A DNA stretch of 64,000 bases from Bettongia penicillata ogilbyi (GCA_023548195.1 JAJHZJ010000808.1:2213182-2277181), one strand, 5' to 3'. Positions 9,685 through 21,599 are shown, counted from the stretch's first letter. Program-made: numbers and translations. Notes: a model not told the origin generated them from the sequence alone.

Positions 9685-9935
9685 TTGATCCTACAAATAA
9701 AAGGCACTTAGGATAGGAAGCCTTTCCTGACTCCCCACCCCTAAGGTATTAGTGTTCTTTCTCTCCCCAAATCATACTTGTTTAATTTCTTGTCTTAAAA
9801 GTTTTATCCCTACCCTTCACTTATACCAGGATCTAAATTCCTTGGGGTCAAGTTCCATTTTCGATTTTGACTTTGCATCCCCTAACACATACATAGTAGG
9901 CACTCGAGGAATGTTTATTGAATTAAGTTGAATTT
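9685..9935 (+). repeat. L2 3' end
   Basis: 'AAGCCTTTCCTGACTCCCC', then 'ACATAGTAGGCACTCGAGGA' followed by ATGTTTATTGAATT, the L2-type terminus. Confidence 0.7.
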
Positions 9936-10184
9936 CTTTGATCACTGAAAAGATCATTCATAGCCTTATATTACCCTCTAGTCATCATTATAACTATCAA
10001 TTACTATAGAATACAGACATGGAAGGCATACGATTTGGGACTGAATGTGAGATTTATGAAATGGGCTTTGATCAAATAATTACTAATGATATATACTGTT
10101 GTTAAAATACAGCAACAACTATAAGAAACAAAACAGGTTATTTACACATTTTTGGCTATTTTGGACAAAGGAATATTTTATGAT
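9936..10184. other. No feature recognised
   Basis: AT-rich unique-looking sequence. Confidence 0.4.
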
Positions 10185-10340
10185 CTGAATTCAAATAATG
10201 GCTCTGTCACTTATTATTTATAAGACTGCAGCAAAGTCAATGTGCTCTTTGGACTTTGGTTTCCTCATCTGTTAAATTAATAGACTGAACAGTATAACCT
10301 GTAGAAAGTCTCTTCCCAGTCTAAACTCTATGATTCTATA
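10185..10340 (+). repeat. MIR
   Basis: 'TCAAATAATGGCTCTGTCAC', 'GGTTTCCTCATCTGTTAAAT' and 'CTCTATGATTCT' in MIR order. Confidence 0.6.
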
Positions 10341-10589
10341 CTTCACTTTATCAGCATACTCTGGCTATTATATCCAATAACTTAAATTCTAAAGAATCTA
10401 TAAATGGAGAGAAGGATCCAGCCTATAAAAAGTTGTGTTTAAGAGAAATGGTTTCTCATCTTAACACTTTCTCAAGGAAGCAGAATAAGTATATATCAAG
10501 CAAAATAGCACCTATAGGACACAAAAACTATAACTTGGACAGTGTCCAAAGTTTTTTCCCAGGAACTGACATTTAGGGGAGCATACTTC

Positions 10590-11530
10590 ATCTCCACCCT
10601 ACACAGATCCCTACACCCAGCCCTCAGCCACCATCCCCAGCTCTAATCATTAGGAAATTTGCCTTTTCATCAAGGCTGAATCAAGCCTGCTATTCATGGT
10701 TCTGTCCTCTAGGACCAAGCAGAATATTCTAATTCTATTTTAGCCAGTCAACCTTTCAAATACTTAAAGACTGCTACCATATGTCACCCACCAAGTCTGC
10801 CTCTCTTTAGATTATATACTCCCTTCCTTTTCCTTCATCCAATCCTCATATCACATGAACTTGAGAAGAGCACTCTCCATTTTACCTATGTCCTTCCTAA
10901 AATATGGTACCCGGAAATGACTAGAAATGAATTCCTTAGATATGGTCTTACCAGAAGAGAGGACAGGAGGCTAGTCATGGACAACATTAATTGTCTTGGC
11001 TAGAATATCACACTGCCAACTCACATTGAATTTGTGTCATGATAAAAACTCCAAAGCCTTTTTAAATGAAATACTTTGCAACTAGGCCTCCACCATCTTG
11101 TACTTTTAAGATTGATTTCTATGAACCCAAGTAGAAGGGACAGTACATTTATCCCTATTAAGCTGTATTGACTTAATTTATGAGTTGTAGAGACATTTTT
11201 TATTCCTGCGCTATTCAACACATTTAGCAATTCTATCTACTTTTGGGTAATCTGCAAATTTGACAAGTGTGCCCTCGATTTTTATTCAAGTTATTGACAA
11301 AGATGTCAAACAGCACATGGCCAAGAGCAGTTCCACTACAAGGTCCCTGCCCTGGAGATGATAACCCCACTAGGTGACATCAGACCATTAACTACTATAC
11401 TTTGGGTCCAACCATTCAATCAGTTCTAAATTCAACTCTCTGTAAACTATCATATGGACTAGATTGTTTATCTTTTTCACAAAAGCATAAGAATCTGTTA
11501 TGTACTTTACTAAAATCTAGGTAAGTTATT
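10590..11530 (-). mobile_element. CR1/L3-type LINE remnant
   Basis: Reading the minus strand gives the CR1 reverse-transcriptase region in decayed form. 'CTTACCTAGATTTTAGTAAA' (11507-11526 reversed) corresponds to the YLDFSKAFD motif; the stretch around 11280-11400 corresponds to the 'GVPQGS...FADDTKLGG' section; the lower end (10700-10800) is the C-terminal 'KYLKGC' region. The typical CR1 words 'AACCATTCAATCAGTTCTAA' and 'TTTGACAAGTGTGCC' are visible on the plus strand. Many stops; not coding now. A 69-codon minus frame at 11021-11230 is part of this remnant. Confidence 0.75.
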
Positions 11531-11549
11531 TATCTACTTACAAATAGAA

Positions 11550-11700
11550 ATTTACATCTATCTCTATTTGCAAATAGATATAGAACTATATAGATCTATG
11601 ATCTCTATATAGTATATATTGTACCATATGTACACTATAGTATAGTATATAGTATACTATGGTATATACTTTATACAGCATATATATAGTAGTCCACTAA
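11550..11700. repeat. AT-rich TATA/CTATA microsatellite
   Basis: Runs of ATAGTATAGTATATAGTATA-type units over about 150 bp, self-complementary. Confidence 0.7.
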
Positions 11701-11715
11701 TCTATGGGTTACAGC

Positions 11716-11915
11716 CATGATGTCAAATTCAAATAGAAATGGGCCATTAAACCATACATAAATAGCTATGCTGGCCATATGTTAACTCAGAAAATCACAT
11801 ATCAATGTTATCTATGTTTTACCACATTTTTATTTATTTTGCTAAATATTTCTTAATTATATATTATTTGATTTGGGTAGCACTCAGTATTGCCAGCACA
11901 TGTCTGACACTTCTG
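11716..11915 (+). mobile_element. Short DNA transposon (MITE), family C
   Basis: Left end 'GATGTCAAATTCAAATAGAA', right end near 'CACATGTCTGACACTTCTGG'. Copies at 12321-12480 and 25727-25940 share the terminal 'TTTCTATTTGAGTTTGACA' in reverse complement. Non-coding. Confidence 0.6.
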
Positions 11916-11994
11916 GTTTACACAATCCATTTTCTTTTCTCTTGAAAATTGAGACATTTGACTTCTGTCATTATATGGTTGCTGTTATTATTTT

Positions 11995-12245
11995 TAGTTG
12001 TTTTTCAGTTATGTCCAACTCTTTATGACCTCATCTGGGACTTTCTTGGCAGAGATACTGGAGTAGTTTGTCAATTCCTTCTCCAGCTCATTTTATAGAT
12101 GAGGAACTGAGGAAAACAGGGTTAAGTTATTTGCCCAGGGTCACACAGCTAGTTAAGTATCTGAATCTGGATTTGAAATCAGGAAGATGAGTCTTCCTAT
12201 TTCCAACTCCAGTGCTGTATCCACCGTGCTACTTAATTACTCTCC
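11995..12245 (-). mobile_element. tRNA-derived SINE with RTE-like tail
   Basis: 'CAGTTATGTCCAACTCTTTA', 'GGGACTTTCTTGGCAGAGAT', 'GGGTCACACAGCTAGTTAAG' and the reversed tRNA head 'CTGTATCCACCGTGCTACTT'. Inserted between two family C MITEs. Confidence 0.85.
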
Positions 12246-12320
12246 CATTCTCCATGATTTTTCAAAGACTTTTGACAGTGATTTACTTTATACATCTGTA
12301 AGTTCTTTCAGTGGTCTAGG

Positions 12321-12480
12321 ACAAAGGTAACAAACTCAGGTAACTGGTCCAAACTAGATGAAACTGTAATTGGGAATTTAACTAAATCAATAAAAAAAAT
12401 AATACAATGTAGATGATGTTAATTAGTGGTTTTCTAAGTCAATGTTGCTGGGATTTCTATTTGAGTTTGACACCCCTGAT
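12321..12480 (-). mobile_element. Short DNA transposon (MITE), family C
   Basis: Ends in 'GATTTCTATTTGAGTTTGAC' with ACCCCTGA; the interior 'GTGGTTTTCTAAGTCAATGT' is nearly the same as in the 25.9-kb copy. Internally deleted relative to the 25727 copy. Confidence 0.65.
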
Positions 12481-12689
12481 CTAGGATGTAGCTGATCTGT
12501 GTCAGGTTATTTGAAATTATCAAAGACAGCTGGGTGGCCTCTTAACCATCTCCTTATATATTTAAGTATCAATTCCCTATTGACCATTGTAGTTCAGTTC
12601 TTTTCAGTACAAACATCATTCTGCTTGGCAAAGAAAGTGATTCCAAATCCAGAATTCATGGGATTATAGAAGTGTATATTTGGAGTGAA

Positions 12690-12815
12690 CAGGATCCTTA
12701 GAACCTATCTAGTCCAACCTGGAGTCACACAGTAAGAGTCAGGGTGGGATTTGAGCCCAAGTCTTCTAATTCCAGAAACAGAGCTGTTTCCACTATACCA
12801 TACTGTCTCTAAGAA
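12690..12815 (-). repeat. MIR-like fragment
   Basis: 'CTATCTAGTCCAACCTGGAG', then 'GGGATTTGAGCCCAAGTCTT' and 'CCACTATACCATACTGTCTC', the reverse order of a MIR. Confidence 0.6.
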
Positions 12816-13009
12816 GGCTTAGTTCCATCCTTTCTGGAGAACTTAAAACATAATGGAGGCAATACAACATGTATACAAATAAATACCCAATTTTTGCATA
12901 TTCTGCATATATTAGCCATGTATTAGCATATATTACACCATACAGTATGTAATAAGTGTCATATGATTCAGATACTAAATTCTAATGAAGTTTAAAGGAA
13001 GGAGAAATC

Positions 13010-13130
13010 ACTGAATCTCAGAATCAGAGTTTCAGAACTGATAGGAGTTCCCCTTATTTAAGAAATGAAGTAACTGAGGCCCAGAGAGGTTGAACAAATT
13101 GTCAAAGGTCACAAAATGAGTCAATAAAAC
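13010..13130 (-). repeat. MIR-like fragment
   Basis: 'AAGAAATGAAGTAACTGAGG' and 'CCCAGAGAGGTTGAACAAAT', the reversed MIR core. The stretches at 12816-13009 and 13131-13290 show nothing I can name. Confidence 0.55.
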
Positions 13131-13294
13131 ATCCAAGACCAGAATATCCAAGACCAGGTGATCAGAAAAGACTTTATGGAACAGGTGGAATTTAAGCTAG
13201 GCAATGGAATCACAGAATTTTCGGGCTAAAAGAATGGACAGATTGGTAGGCTAAGCCAGGAGCAGGCATCATTTATAGTTTTCTTTATCTGGTT

Positions 13295-13600
13295 TGACTC
13301 TCCCTAGTTTAGACATAATGACAATATTTGTATCATGGGAAGAATAATACCATATTTTCCAATTTTTGCAAAAAGTTTGTGCAGTGTTAGAATTGAGTGT
13401 TCTTGAAATGTTTGATAGAATTCACTTATAAATGCATCTTGTCCTAGGTTCCCTCCATCCCCCTGGAGGTAGCTTATGATTTCATGAATTTCTTTTTCTG
13501 ATATTAGATTATTTAAATTATCTATTGTTATGCAGCCCATATATATTCTGCATATCCTCATCTCAATTTCCATTCTCACAGATGAATCTCAGGGTCTGGA
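13295..13600 (-). pseudogene. L1 ORF2 reverse-transcriptase fragment
   Basis: A 91-codon minus-strand frame (13304-13579) reads as a decayed segment just upstream of the RT core. Residues such as NLISEKEIHEIISYLQ, then GGNLGQDAFISEFYQTFQE, follow the L1 ORF2 pattern 'ITxxEIxxAIxxLxxGKxPGPDGxxxEFYKxFK', with GKAPGPDG degenerated. It is an open island within a dead element, not a gene, and belongs to the minus-strand L1 that continues beyond 14.45 kb. Confidence 0.75.
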
Positions 13601-14445
13601 ACAAAGCTGCATCTCCCTCTCAGTGTTTTAGGGATATCCCTGATACCAGGAGTGATTATCTAATGTCATCAGCTCAATCCTCCATACTCATCAGCTGAGA
13701 ATAATTTAGTCAGCCAATCTTAGTAGTTTTTAGAAAGGTGTTTTACAAAGGTGGTCCAATACTAGATGGTTCAAAACACTCCCTCACTGTAGCTCACTCT
13801 CAAGTACATTCATAAGTACACACAGAGTTTAGGGGAAAGGGGCTCAAGTTTAGAAAACACATATGGCAAAAGGATTACTTACAGCTCCTAGCTGCTCGAA
13901 GCTTTTTTCTTCCATTCATGGAGTATTAAAGATCCTTAAGCTTGATCTATTCTGGGTTTGGTTACCAATACAAACACTGTTGAATAGCTACTGCTATCCT
14001 AGGAGAGAAAATAGGATTCTGATGTAAAGATAGAAAGTCCAAAATTCTCTGGTCTCTTCAAAGCTCACAAGGTCTTTCTGTGGTTGAAGAGAAGAGAGGA
14101 TGAAGCTCAGACCAAGTCCCTCTCTCCTTTCACTCCCTCTCTCTCTAGGCAGTTCTTCATCAGAATACTGCTGGAATTCTTAAAATCTACTGCTCACCAT
14201 TCACTGAAGCTTTCTAATTCCAGCATACTTGATGCCTTTTGCAAGACCTAAAGGGCATGATGAAATCCCTCAACCAAATGGAACAAATTCCTGTCTGACA
14301 TAATTTCACTTCAACCAAAGACTTTAAAAGACTTTTCTCTCTTAGTCTAAAGCCTGACTGAGATTGAATGATTGAACTTCTTTTCACTTGATTTAAATGG
14401 GGTGGGATGACTAGATTGAGTAAATATCAATCAACACCAAGTTTA
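13601..14445. other. Unidentified 0.85-kb insert between two L1 parts
   Basis: The minus-strand L1 signal stops near 13.6 kb and resumes near 14.45 kb. The intervening DNA is not L1-like. It has no ORF, but has a pyrimidine tract at 14112-14155 ('CTCTCTCCTTTCACTCCCTC'). It might be a decayed LTR or other insertion; I could not find matching ends or duplicated target sites. Confidence 0.35.
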
Positions 14446-14449
14446 CATT

Positions 14450-17200
14450 AATCTGAGAATTTTGCACTTTTGCTCATTAAATCTTCAGTTTTATTAGTCA
14501 ATAAATTGCAAAACAATTTCCAACAATTTTCTTTATTTTTTCTTCATTTGTTATGATTTATCCTTTTGAATTTTTGCTACTGGAAATTTGATTTCCCTCT
14601 CTCTTTTCACATCAAACCAGCTAATAATTTATCTCTTTCATTGGTGGATTTTCAAAACAGATTCTAGTTTTATAATTGTTTTTTATTTTTAAAAATGAAT
14701 TCAATGGAATTTTTGCTTTGAATTCAAATAACCTCTTTGATTTTAAAATGTTTCTATTTCTATGTGTAGTTGAGTTTTTAAAATTTCTTAGTTGTTTAGA
14801 CTTTCTAGTTGCATACCCATTCATTGATTTGTTCTATCCCCCTTTTTATAGAAGAATGTGTTTAAAGATATAAAAGACCCCTATCAGTATTGTTTGGGCT
14901 GAATTTCAAAAGTTTTGATGTATAATCTCATTGTTATATTTTTTCCTGTGATTTCTTCTTTGACAAACCAATTCTTTAGGATTAAATTATTTAGTCTCCA
15001 ATTAATTTTTAATCCTTTCTTCAAAGGCCCTTTATTAAATACAGTTTTCATTTGCTGTGGTCAGGAAATGAATGTATTTAATATTTCTATTTTTCTCCAT
15101 TTGTTGGTGAGGTTTTTATGCCCTAGTATAGGCTCAGTTTTTGTAAAGGCACCATGTACAACTGAGAAAAATGTATACTCCTTTCAGTTCTGATTCAATA
15201 ATCACCAGACATCTAGCATATCTATCTTTCCTAAAACTTCTATTCAGGTCTTTATTTTCCTTCTTGTTCATATTTTGGTTAGATTTGTCTAGATCTGAGA
15301 AGGGATTAATGTTGTTGTTTGCCCTTCTTTCTCAAAGAGGACCATGACATCAAGATGATGACATGACATAGCTGACTTTGATTTGAGTGAAGAGGGGCTG
15401 TGCAAGGCCACCAACCTCACTTTCTTCTCCTGAGCCACCTAGGTCCAGTGGCCTGATATTCATCAGGATGACTAGAGATGACCCAGGATGCAATGTGAGA
15501 CCCTGTAATAATAACTAACTAAATAGAAGGGATTATACTAAGATCTCTAACAGTAATTTCTATTTTTCCCTATAATTTTGTAACCTTTTCCTCTAAGTAT
15601 TTAGATGTTATGCTAATTGGTGCACATATTAAGAACTGTTATTAACTCATTGTGTCTGGTATCTTTAAGCATAAAGTCTTCCTTGTTTAACCCTTTAATC
15701 AAATTTATTTTCACTCTTGCCTTATCTGAGATCATGATTTCTAACCCTACTATTTTCCTGAGTCCAGTTAAAGTATAACAGATTTTGTTCTAGCTCCTTA
15801 TTTTATTTCTGTATGAACATTTTGTTTCATGTCTAGTTCTTATAAATAATATATTGTTGAATTTTGCTTTCTTATCCATTCTGCTCACATTTCTTCCATT
15901 TTACAGGTGAATTTATTCCATTTACATTCACACTTGTGATTGTTATTTCTCTCCATCCAGTCTACTTCAGTGTTTTTGTTGCTTTGCTTTCTGTCCACCT
16001 CTTGCAAAAGGGAATAGTGAGAAAGAATGTATATGCTCAACAATAGTGATCCAAATTTGATGTAATCTGCTTCCATGCCACTGTTCTTCTTCTATTCTCG
16101 TCAAGTCCCTGATCACAGGCTCTTAGTCTTTCACTAATTTCATTCTCCCTTCACAATTCACCCTCCAAAGTTGGAGCTGTTTTATTTATAACTAATCGCT
16201 ACATAAGTCTACCTTCCCCCTTAATTCCCACTTTATCTGTCCCTATTCCCAACAGATTCCCTGTTGTGTTTAGGGCATTTTCCCAGCAAACTCTGTGTGT
16301 GTTCAATCCTCTCTTTTCTCGTTCATATGAAAGTGAGTTTCGTGTATAACCTGCTTTCCATCCCCTTCTTCCATGTTTGTATGGTATTCTACTTCATATT
16401 CCAATTATATGAGATAATAAGTTTCATTATCTTCCTCCCCTTTATTCCATAATATATTCCTTTAAAAAAAAGGATTAGCAAAATATCACAAAACTACTTT
16501 TAAGATTCTCTGTCTTATAGAATCCCTCAATGACTGTAAGAAAGTTCTGAGAGGGCATTTGCTTCTCTTCCCTATTAGAATGTAAATGTTTCATCCTTAT
16601 ATAGCCCAATAACAAGTATTTATCTTTCATTCTATCATTCTCTTGACTCCTATGTTTATATTTCAAAATATCAATTCAGCTCTGTTCTCTTCATCAGGAA
16701 TGCTTGGAAGTCTCCCATTTCATCAAAGTTTCATTATTTGCCAGATGAGTTATTCTTAGTTGTAATTTATTTGAGGAAGCTTTTGTAACTTTTATATCAA
16801 AATGCTTATTCTCTTTCCAATGCCAATGTGAATTCTGTAAGCTACACTCCTGGGCTAACTTTTTCTGTCTGGTTCAAATCTCTAGTGCCTATGGGCTTCT
16901 GGCTATCATTTTGTGTATATCCAAAATGGCAAAATGTATTTCCTGTAGTTTCTCCTTGAATTTCTCAAACATTTCTTGGTCTAGTGCTCTTTCTTTTTTT
17001 TTCATCCTTCCCAGATTATTCATGAGAGAATGGGGTTGTTCCTTCCACTCCATAATGGGGAGGAAAATTCCTCTACATGGCCATAGGCATTGTAAGAGTC
17101 CTTCTGTTCAGAAAAAGAAGAATAAAAACCAAGGCTCTTTTTCTGTGAGATTCATCCTCCTTCTCATGGCTCTTTTACTGTTCAAACTGTCACCCTGACT
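14450..17200 (-). mobile_element. Old L1/HAL1-type element, minus strand
   Basis: The plus strand shows T-rich 'antisense L1' text, with 'CCATGTACAACTGAGAAAAA' near 15150 and 'TTCCATTTACATTCACACTT' near 15915 as familiar words. At 16678 and onward, 'CAGCTCTGTTCTCTTCATCA' followed by 'GGAATGCTTGGAAGTC' is a close reverse match to the 3' end of the HAL1 ORF1 near 5998-6042 in this window, so ORF1 antisense occupies about 16.68-17.2 kb. Small open frames on either strand are chance. A SINE sits in it at 15311-15505. Confidence 0.65.
15311..15505 (-). mobile_element. SINE nested in old L1
   Basis: 'GAGGACCATGACATCAAGAT', 'GACTTTGATTTGAGTGAAGA', 'CTGATATTCATCAGGATGAC', reverse of the tail of the SINE at 1394-1706. 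Confidence 0.75.
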
Positions 17201-17299
17201 GATGTTCACACTTTACAATCTGTCTCTTTCATGTTAGTCAAATATTTTTTTTTCCAAAATGAAATGTTGTACAGGTTATTGTATTTTCCTTCCTTCCCT

Positions 17300-17420
17300 A
17301 AAAAATCTAAAATCTTTACAACATGGAGCCTCAATTTTCTCCATTTTAAAACAAGGAGGTTGGCCAAGATGTGCTCTAAAGTACATTCCAGCTCTAAATC
17401 ATGATTCTATAATTTTATTA
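17300..17420 (+). repeat. MIR 3' part
   Basis: 'CATGGAGCCTCAATTTTCTC' then 'TTCCAGCTCTAAATCATGAT', the end of a MIR. Confidence 0.5.
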
Positions 17421-17429
17421 TTGAAAATT

Positions 17430-18329
17430 TCTTTCCTCTGAACCTTTTCAGTGACTACAATAACCCTTCACATCTAAATAAACTGATTGGTCTGCGACTT
17501 AAAAGGAAATTAGTATAGGCCCCATTTAAAATGCTAATAAAAGATTTTGGATAGGCTAAAGAAAAAATAATTATAAAATAAAATATATACCCCATAAGAC
17601 TTATACCATATAATTTATAGGTAGTATTGTTTCCTTTCAACATAAAAACACATAATTAATTACAGTGTAGATCATTAAGACATTCTAAAAAACCAATTGC
17701 AATTTCTTTTATTGAGGAGTTTCTGGATAGTTGGTTCCTATTCACAATTTGAACAGGCTCAGTGACCTTAATTCTTGTGTCTGGGTATTATAGAGATTAG
17801 TGGAGAATTTTAAATAACATTAAATGCAACAATATCTCATCCTAAAAGATTAAGAAGAATGAATTGATATTCAAGACTCCAAAGAGATAACTGCAACACC
17901 TTCTTCTGTTTTAGAGGTCAAGATTGCTGGCTCTCTCAGATGAATTTGTCGTACCACCCCTCAGAATAAAACCATATGACTTCATCTATAGGAGACTAAG
18001 AATGGGAAAAAATACAATTCCTGTTCTGCTTCTATTTTCTCTGCCAAGAAGAAAGATCTTCAGACTGGAAAGGACAGAACAAAAATGGTTAACATGGATT
18101 TGAAGGTCAACATAAATAAATAGATGGCAAGAGGACCTCAGTGACCTCAATCAATTTAATCTTCAGGTCTAGATAAAACATATCCTTAAATACTGGGGGG
18201 GAAAGACTGGTCAATGTGAGTGCTGAGCTATTGTCATTGATCTCTAAAAAACCGGAGAATAGAAGAGGTGCTAAAGACTGGAGATAGACAAGTGCCTAAT
18301 AGCATGAGTAATAGATAAGGATTTCAGGA
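17430..18329. other. No gene recognised
   Basis: About 0.9 kb without a long frame or nameable repeat; AT-rich at 17540-17680. Confidence 0.4.
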
Positions 18330-18480
18330 TTCAGAGCAAGAAATTATCTAGTCCAACTTACAGAGAAAGAAACTGAGGCCCAAAAAGGCGAAGTAACACC
18401 CAACTTCATACATGTAGCAAATGGGACTTGTGTGCAGGTTTTCCATCTCCATATCTAATTCTTCTTCCATCACAGTATGT
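18330..18480 (-). repeat. MIR-like fragment
   Basis: 'TTATCTAGTCCAACTTACAG', 'AAAGAAACTGAGGCCCAAAA', reversed MIR order. Confidence 0.6.
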
Positions 18481-18719
18481 TATGTTTCCAGTCAGCAAAC
18501 ATTTATTAATAAACCAAATTATGTTCATACTATGACAATTTCATGTTCAAGGATCCTCTCCTTGTTAAGAAAATGAAGAGATGTGGATGAGTGATGTCAT
18601 ACTCTTATTTGGACCTTTTGTGGATCTGGAATTGGGTGAAAGAGGAGACTCAAAGACTGCTGGTCAACAGACTGATGTCAGCCTGGAGGGATGTCTATGA
18701 TGAAATGCCAAACAATCCT

Positions 18720-19230
18720 GTCCTTGTCCCTTTTCTATAAAACATAAGAATAACTTAGATATGGTTCAATGGATACTTATCAAGTAGATGTGTATTTATC
18801 AAATTGTTAGATGATAGAAATCTAGCAGAGATTGAGAATACACTGGATAACAAAAAAGGTACTGACAGGCTAGACTCATGAGTCTAATCCAATAAGATGA
18901 AATTGAACTGGAATAAAAAGTCCCTATACTTGTATTTAGAAAATCAACTGCATGGATATAAAATGACTAAATACCTAATGGCTAAAACATGGTCAAAAAA
19001 GACTTGGGATAATTCATAGGCTGAAAACTCGACAAGACTTAACAACATAATGTGGCAGCCAAAATAACATTGAAGTGTACAGAAAGAAAGCTTATAATCC
19101 CACTATATTCTACTTTGCTTAGGCTCCATCTGGAGTCAGTTCTGTTCTCCAAATTTTAGGAAGCACAGTGACAAGCTAGAGCATGCCTAGAAGACAGCAA
19201 TCAAGAGGGTGAGTAAGCTCAAAGGGAATT
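18720..19230 (+). mobile_element. CR1/L3-type LINE remnant
   Basis: Plus-strand text follows the CR1 RT C-terminal half: 'GAATACACTGGATAACAAAA' (from the 'NTLDDR' region), 'ACAGGCTAGACTCATGAGTC', 'CCAATAAGATGAAATTGAAC', 'CAGCCAAAATAACATTGAAG' and 'CTCCATCTGGAGTCAGTTCT' appear in the right order. Many stops and indels. Confidence 0.7.
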
Positions 19231-19299
19231 GCTTTAAAAAGTAGTAATGTTTATATTGCAGAAGAAATAACTCAGTAAGGTCGTTATTGCTATAACTAT

Positions 19300-20520
19300 T
19301 TTTGTAATAGAATGTTAGAGCTACAAAGAACCTTAAAAACTCATAGGGAACCGAGTAAAAAAAAATTTTTTTAAAAGAGCCATTCCCCAATTGATAAATG
19401 ATTAAAGGATACAAACAGGCAGTTTTCAGAAGGGAACTCAGAGCTATCTATAGTCATATAAAAATGCTCTAAAACACAATTGATTAATGGTAAGTGCAAA
19501 TTAGAACAACTCTGAAGTACAAACTCACACCCATCAGATTGGCTAATGTAACAGAAAAGGAAAGTGACAAATGCTGGAAGAAATGTGCAAAAACAGAGAC
19601 CTAATACACTCTTGGTGAAGGTGTGATCTGGTCCAACCATTTTGGAGAACAATTTAGAACTATATCCAAAGGGCTATTAAACTGTGCATACTCTGATCCA
19701 GAAATACCACTACTAGGTCTATATCCCAAAGATATCAAAGAAAAAGGACTTATATGAACCAAAAATATTTATACCAGTTTTTTTATAGTGGAAAAGAATA
19801 AGAAATTGAGGGGACACTCATTCATTGTGGAATAGCTGAGCAAGTTGTGACATATGATTGTGATGGAATACTATTGTGCTATAAGAAATACCAAGATGTT
19901 TTCAGAAAAACTTGGGAAGACTTACTGATGCAAAGTGAACTGAGCAGAACCAGGATAACACTGTTCACAGTAACAGCAATACTGCAATAATGACTGTCAA
20001 AGATTTGGCTCATTTATCAAGAGAATGATGCAAGGCAATTCTGAAGGACTCATAATGAAAGATGCTATCCACCTTCAGGGAGTGACCTGATGAATTCTGA
20101 GTATAAACTGAACTATAATTTTTTTCTACTTCTTTTATTTTTCTTTCTTTTTTTGCAGCATGACTAATATGGAAATAAATCTTGCATGACTTCCCATGTA
20201 TAATTAATATAATATTGCTTGCCTTCTCAATGAGTGGGGAGGGGTTGGAGTAGGAGACACAATTGGAGCTGAAATTCTTTTTGAAAAACGGAAATTTTAA
20301 AATATATATTTAAAAAAAAAACAAAGCAAGAAATTAAAAGCCTTGGTAACAAAAAACAACAACATTCAGCCACCTCATTTTACAGCTGAGAAAAATGAAG
20401 CTCAAAGAGATAAAATTATTTGCTCTTGTTCATACAGATAGACAGAGTGGGAACCAAATCTGGGTTTCCTGACTCCTAGCTTAATATGCCTTCCACTACA
20501 CCAAGCTACTTTCCTTTGAG
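19300..20520 (-). repeat. MIR-like fragment split by an L1
   Basis: 'TTAGAGCTACAAAGAACCTT' at 19314-19333 and 'CCACCTCATTTTACAGCTGA' at 20371-20390 are consecutive parts of one reversed repeat, separated by the L1 at about 19340-20340. Confidence 0.6.
19340..20340 (+). mobile_element. 5'-truncated L1 3' end
   Basis: Marsupial L1 3' UTR: 'CCATTCCCCAATTGATAAAT', 'CTCACACCCATCAGATTGGC', 'TACCACTACTAGGTCTATAT', 'GAACTGAGCAGAACCAGGAT', 'GATGCTATCCACCTTCAGGG', ending in an A-rich tail near 20310-20335. Non-coding. Confidence 0.85.
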
Positions 20521-20554
20521 GGGCTGTTATTGAAAAGATGAGCTATCCTTTTAA

Positions 20555-21480
20555 AAAAAATCCTTCCTCCTCTCCTGAACTTCCTTATTATTGTTGAGGG
20601 TAACACCATCCTCCTAGTCATCCAGACTTGTGCCTTTATTGTCCTCAGATACTCACCATCATTCCACATGTCTGATCTGTTGCTAAGTCCTATCAGTTAT
20701 ACCTTCCTATCTCTTATGCCCATCCCCTTTTCCCCTCTGACATAGCCACTACCCTGGAACAGATCCTTATCACCCCATGCCTCCTCTATTGCAAAAGCCT
20801 TCTGTTTCATCTCTCTGTCTCAGGTCTCTTCCCCACACCAGTCATTCTTCCACTCAGCTACCAGTGATCTTCCTAAATCACACATCAGACCATATCACTT
20901 CCTTACTCAATAAACTCCAGTGGCTCTCTGTTACCTCCAGGATCAAATATAAAATCCATTTTTTTTCTTTTTCTTTTAAAGCCCTCCACAACCTGGCCTC
21001 CTTTTCCATTTTTGTTATGCTTCCCCGCTCCCCACTTCTACCCTCCACGTACTTTACAATCTAGCAATACTGGCTTTCTTGATGTTTCTCACACAAGATA
21101 CCCCTCTCCCAACTCTGTCCTTTTTCAATGACTATACCCTCATGCCTAGAATACTCTCTCTTTCTCTCCACCTCCTGGTTTCCCTGACCTCTTTCTAGTT
21201 TCAGCAAAAGTCTCACCTTCTATCAAAAAAAAAAAGTCTTTACCAGGATTTCTTAATTTTAGTACCTTTCCTCTGAGATTACCCCTAGCTTACCCCCTGT
21301 ATGTATCTTGTATGTGCATATTTGTTTGCACTGTCTCCCTCATTGAAGTGTGAGGTCCTTGGAGATGGGCCTTTTTTTTGTTTTTGTTTTTTTGCCTTTC
21401 TTTGTGTCTCCAGTACTTAGCATGGAGTCTGACAGGTGCTTTAACAGTAGGTGCTTACTAAAAACTTGTTGACTTCACTC
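20555..21480 (+). mobile_element. L2-type LINE 3' region, 0.9 kb
   Basis: Contains the conserved order 'CTCAATAAACTCCAGTGGCT' / 'CCTCCAGGATCAAATATAAA' / 'AAAGCCCTCCACAACCTGGC' / 'CATGCCTAGAATACTCTC' / 'GTGAGGTCCTTGGAGATGGG' and ends near 'TAGGTGCTTACTAAAAACTT'. This is one of the longest L2-type pieces in the window. The 95-codon frame at 20777-21064 lies in it and is not a gene. Confidence 0.75.
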
Positions 21481-21521
21481 AATTGGTCCTAGAGGGCAGA
21501 ATTGTGAGAGATAGGTAGAAG

Positions 21522-21598
21522 TTATAGAGAGAGAGAAAGAGACAGAGGAGACAAAGAGACAGAGGGACAGAGAGAGAGAGATGAAAGAGAGAGAGAAT
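21522..21598. repeat. (GA)n-rich purine microsatellite
   Basis: Interrupted GAGAGA/GACAGAG units; the complementary minus-strand frame reads as Ser/Leu repeats and is an artefact. Confidence 0.8.
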
Positions 21599-21599
21599 T

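Noticed and set aside
13304..13579. 91-codon minus frame as a gene
   Set aside because: It is a decayed part of L1 ORF2 just upstream of the RT core.
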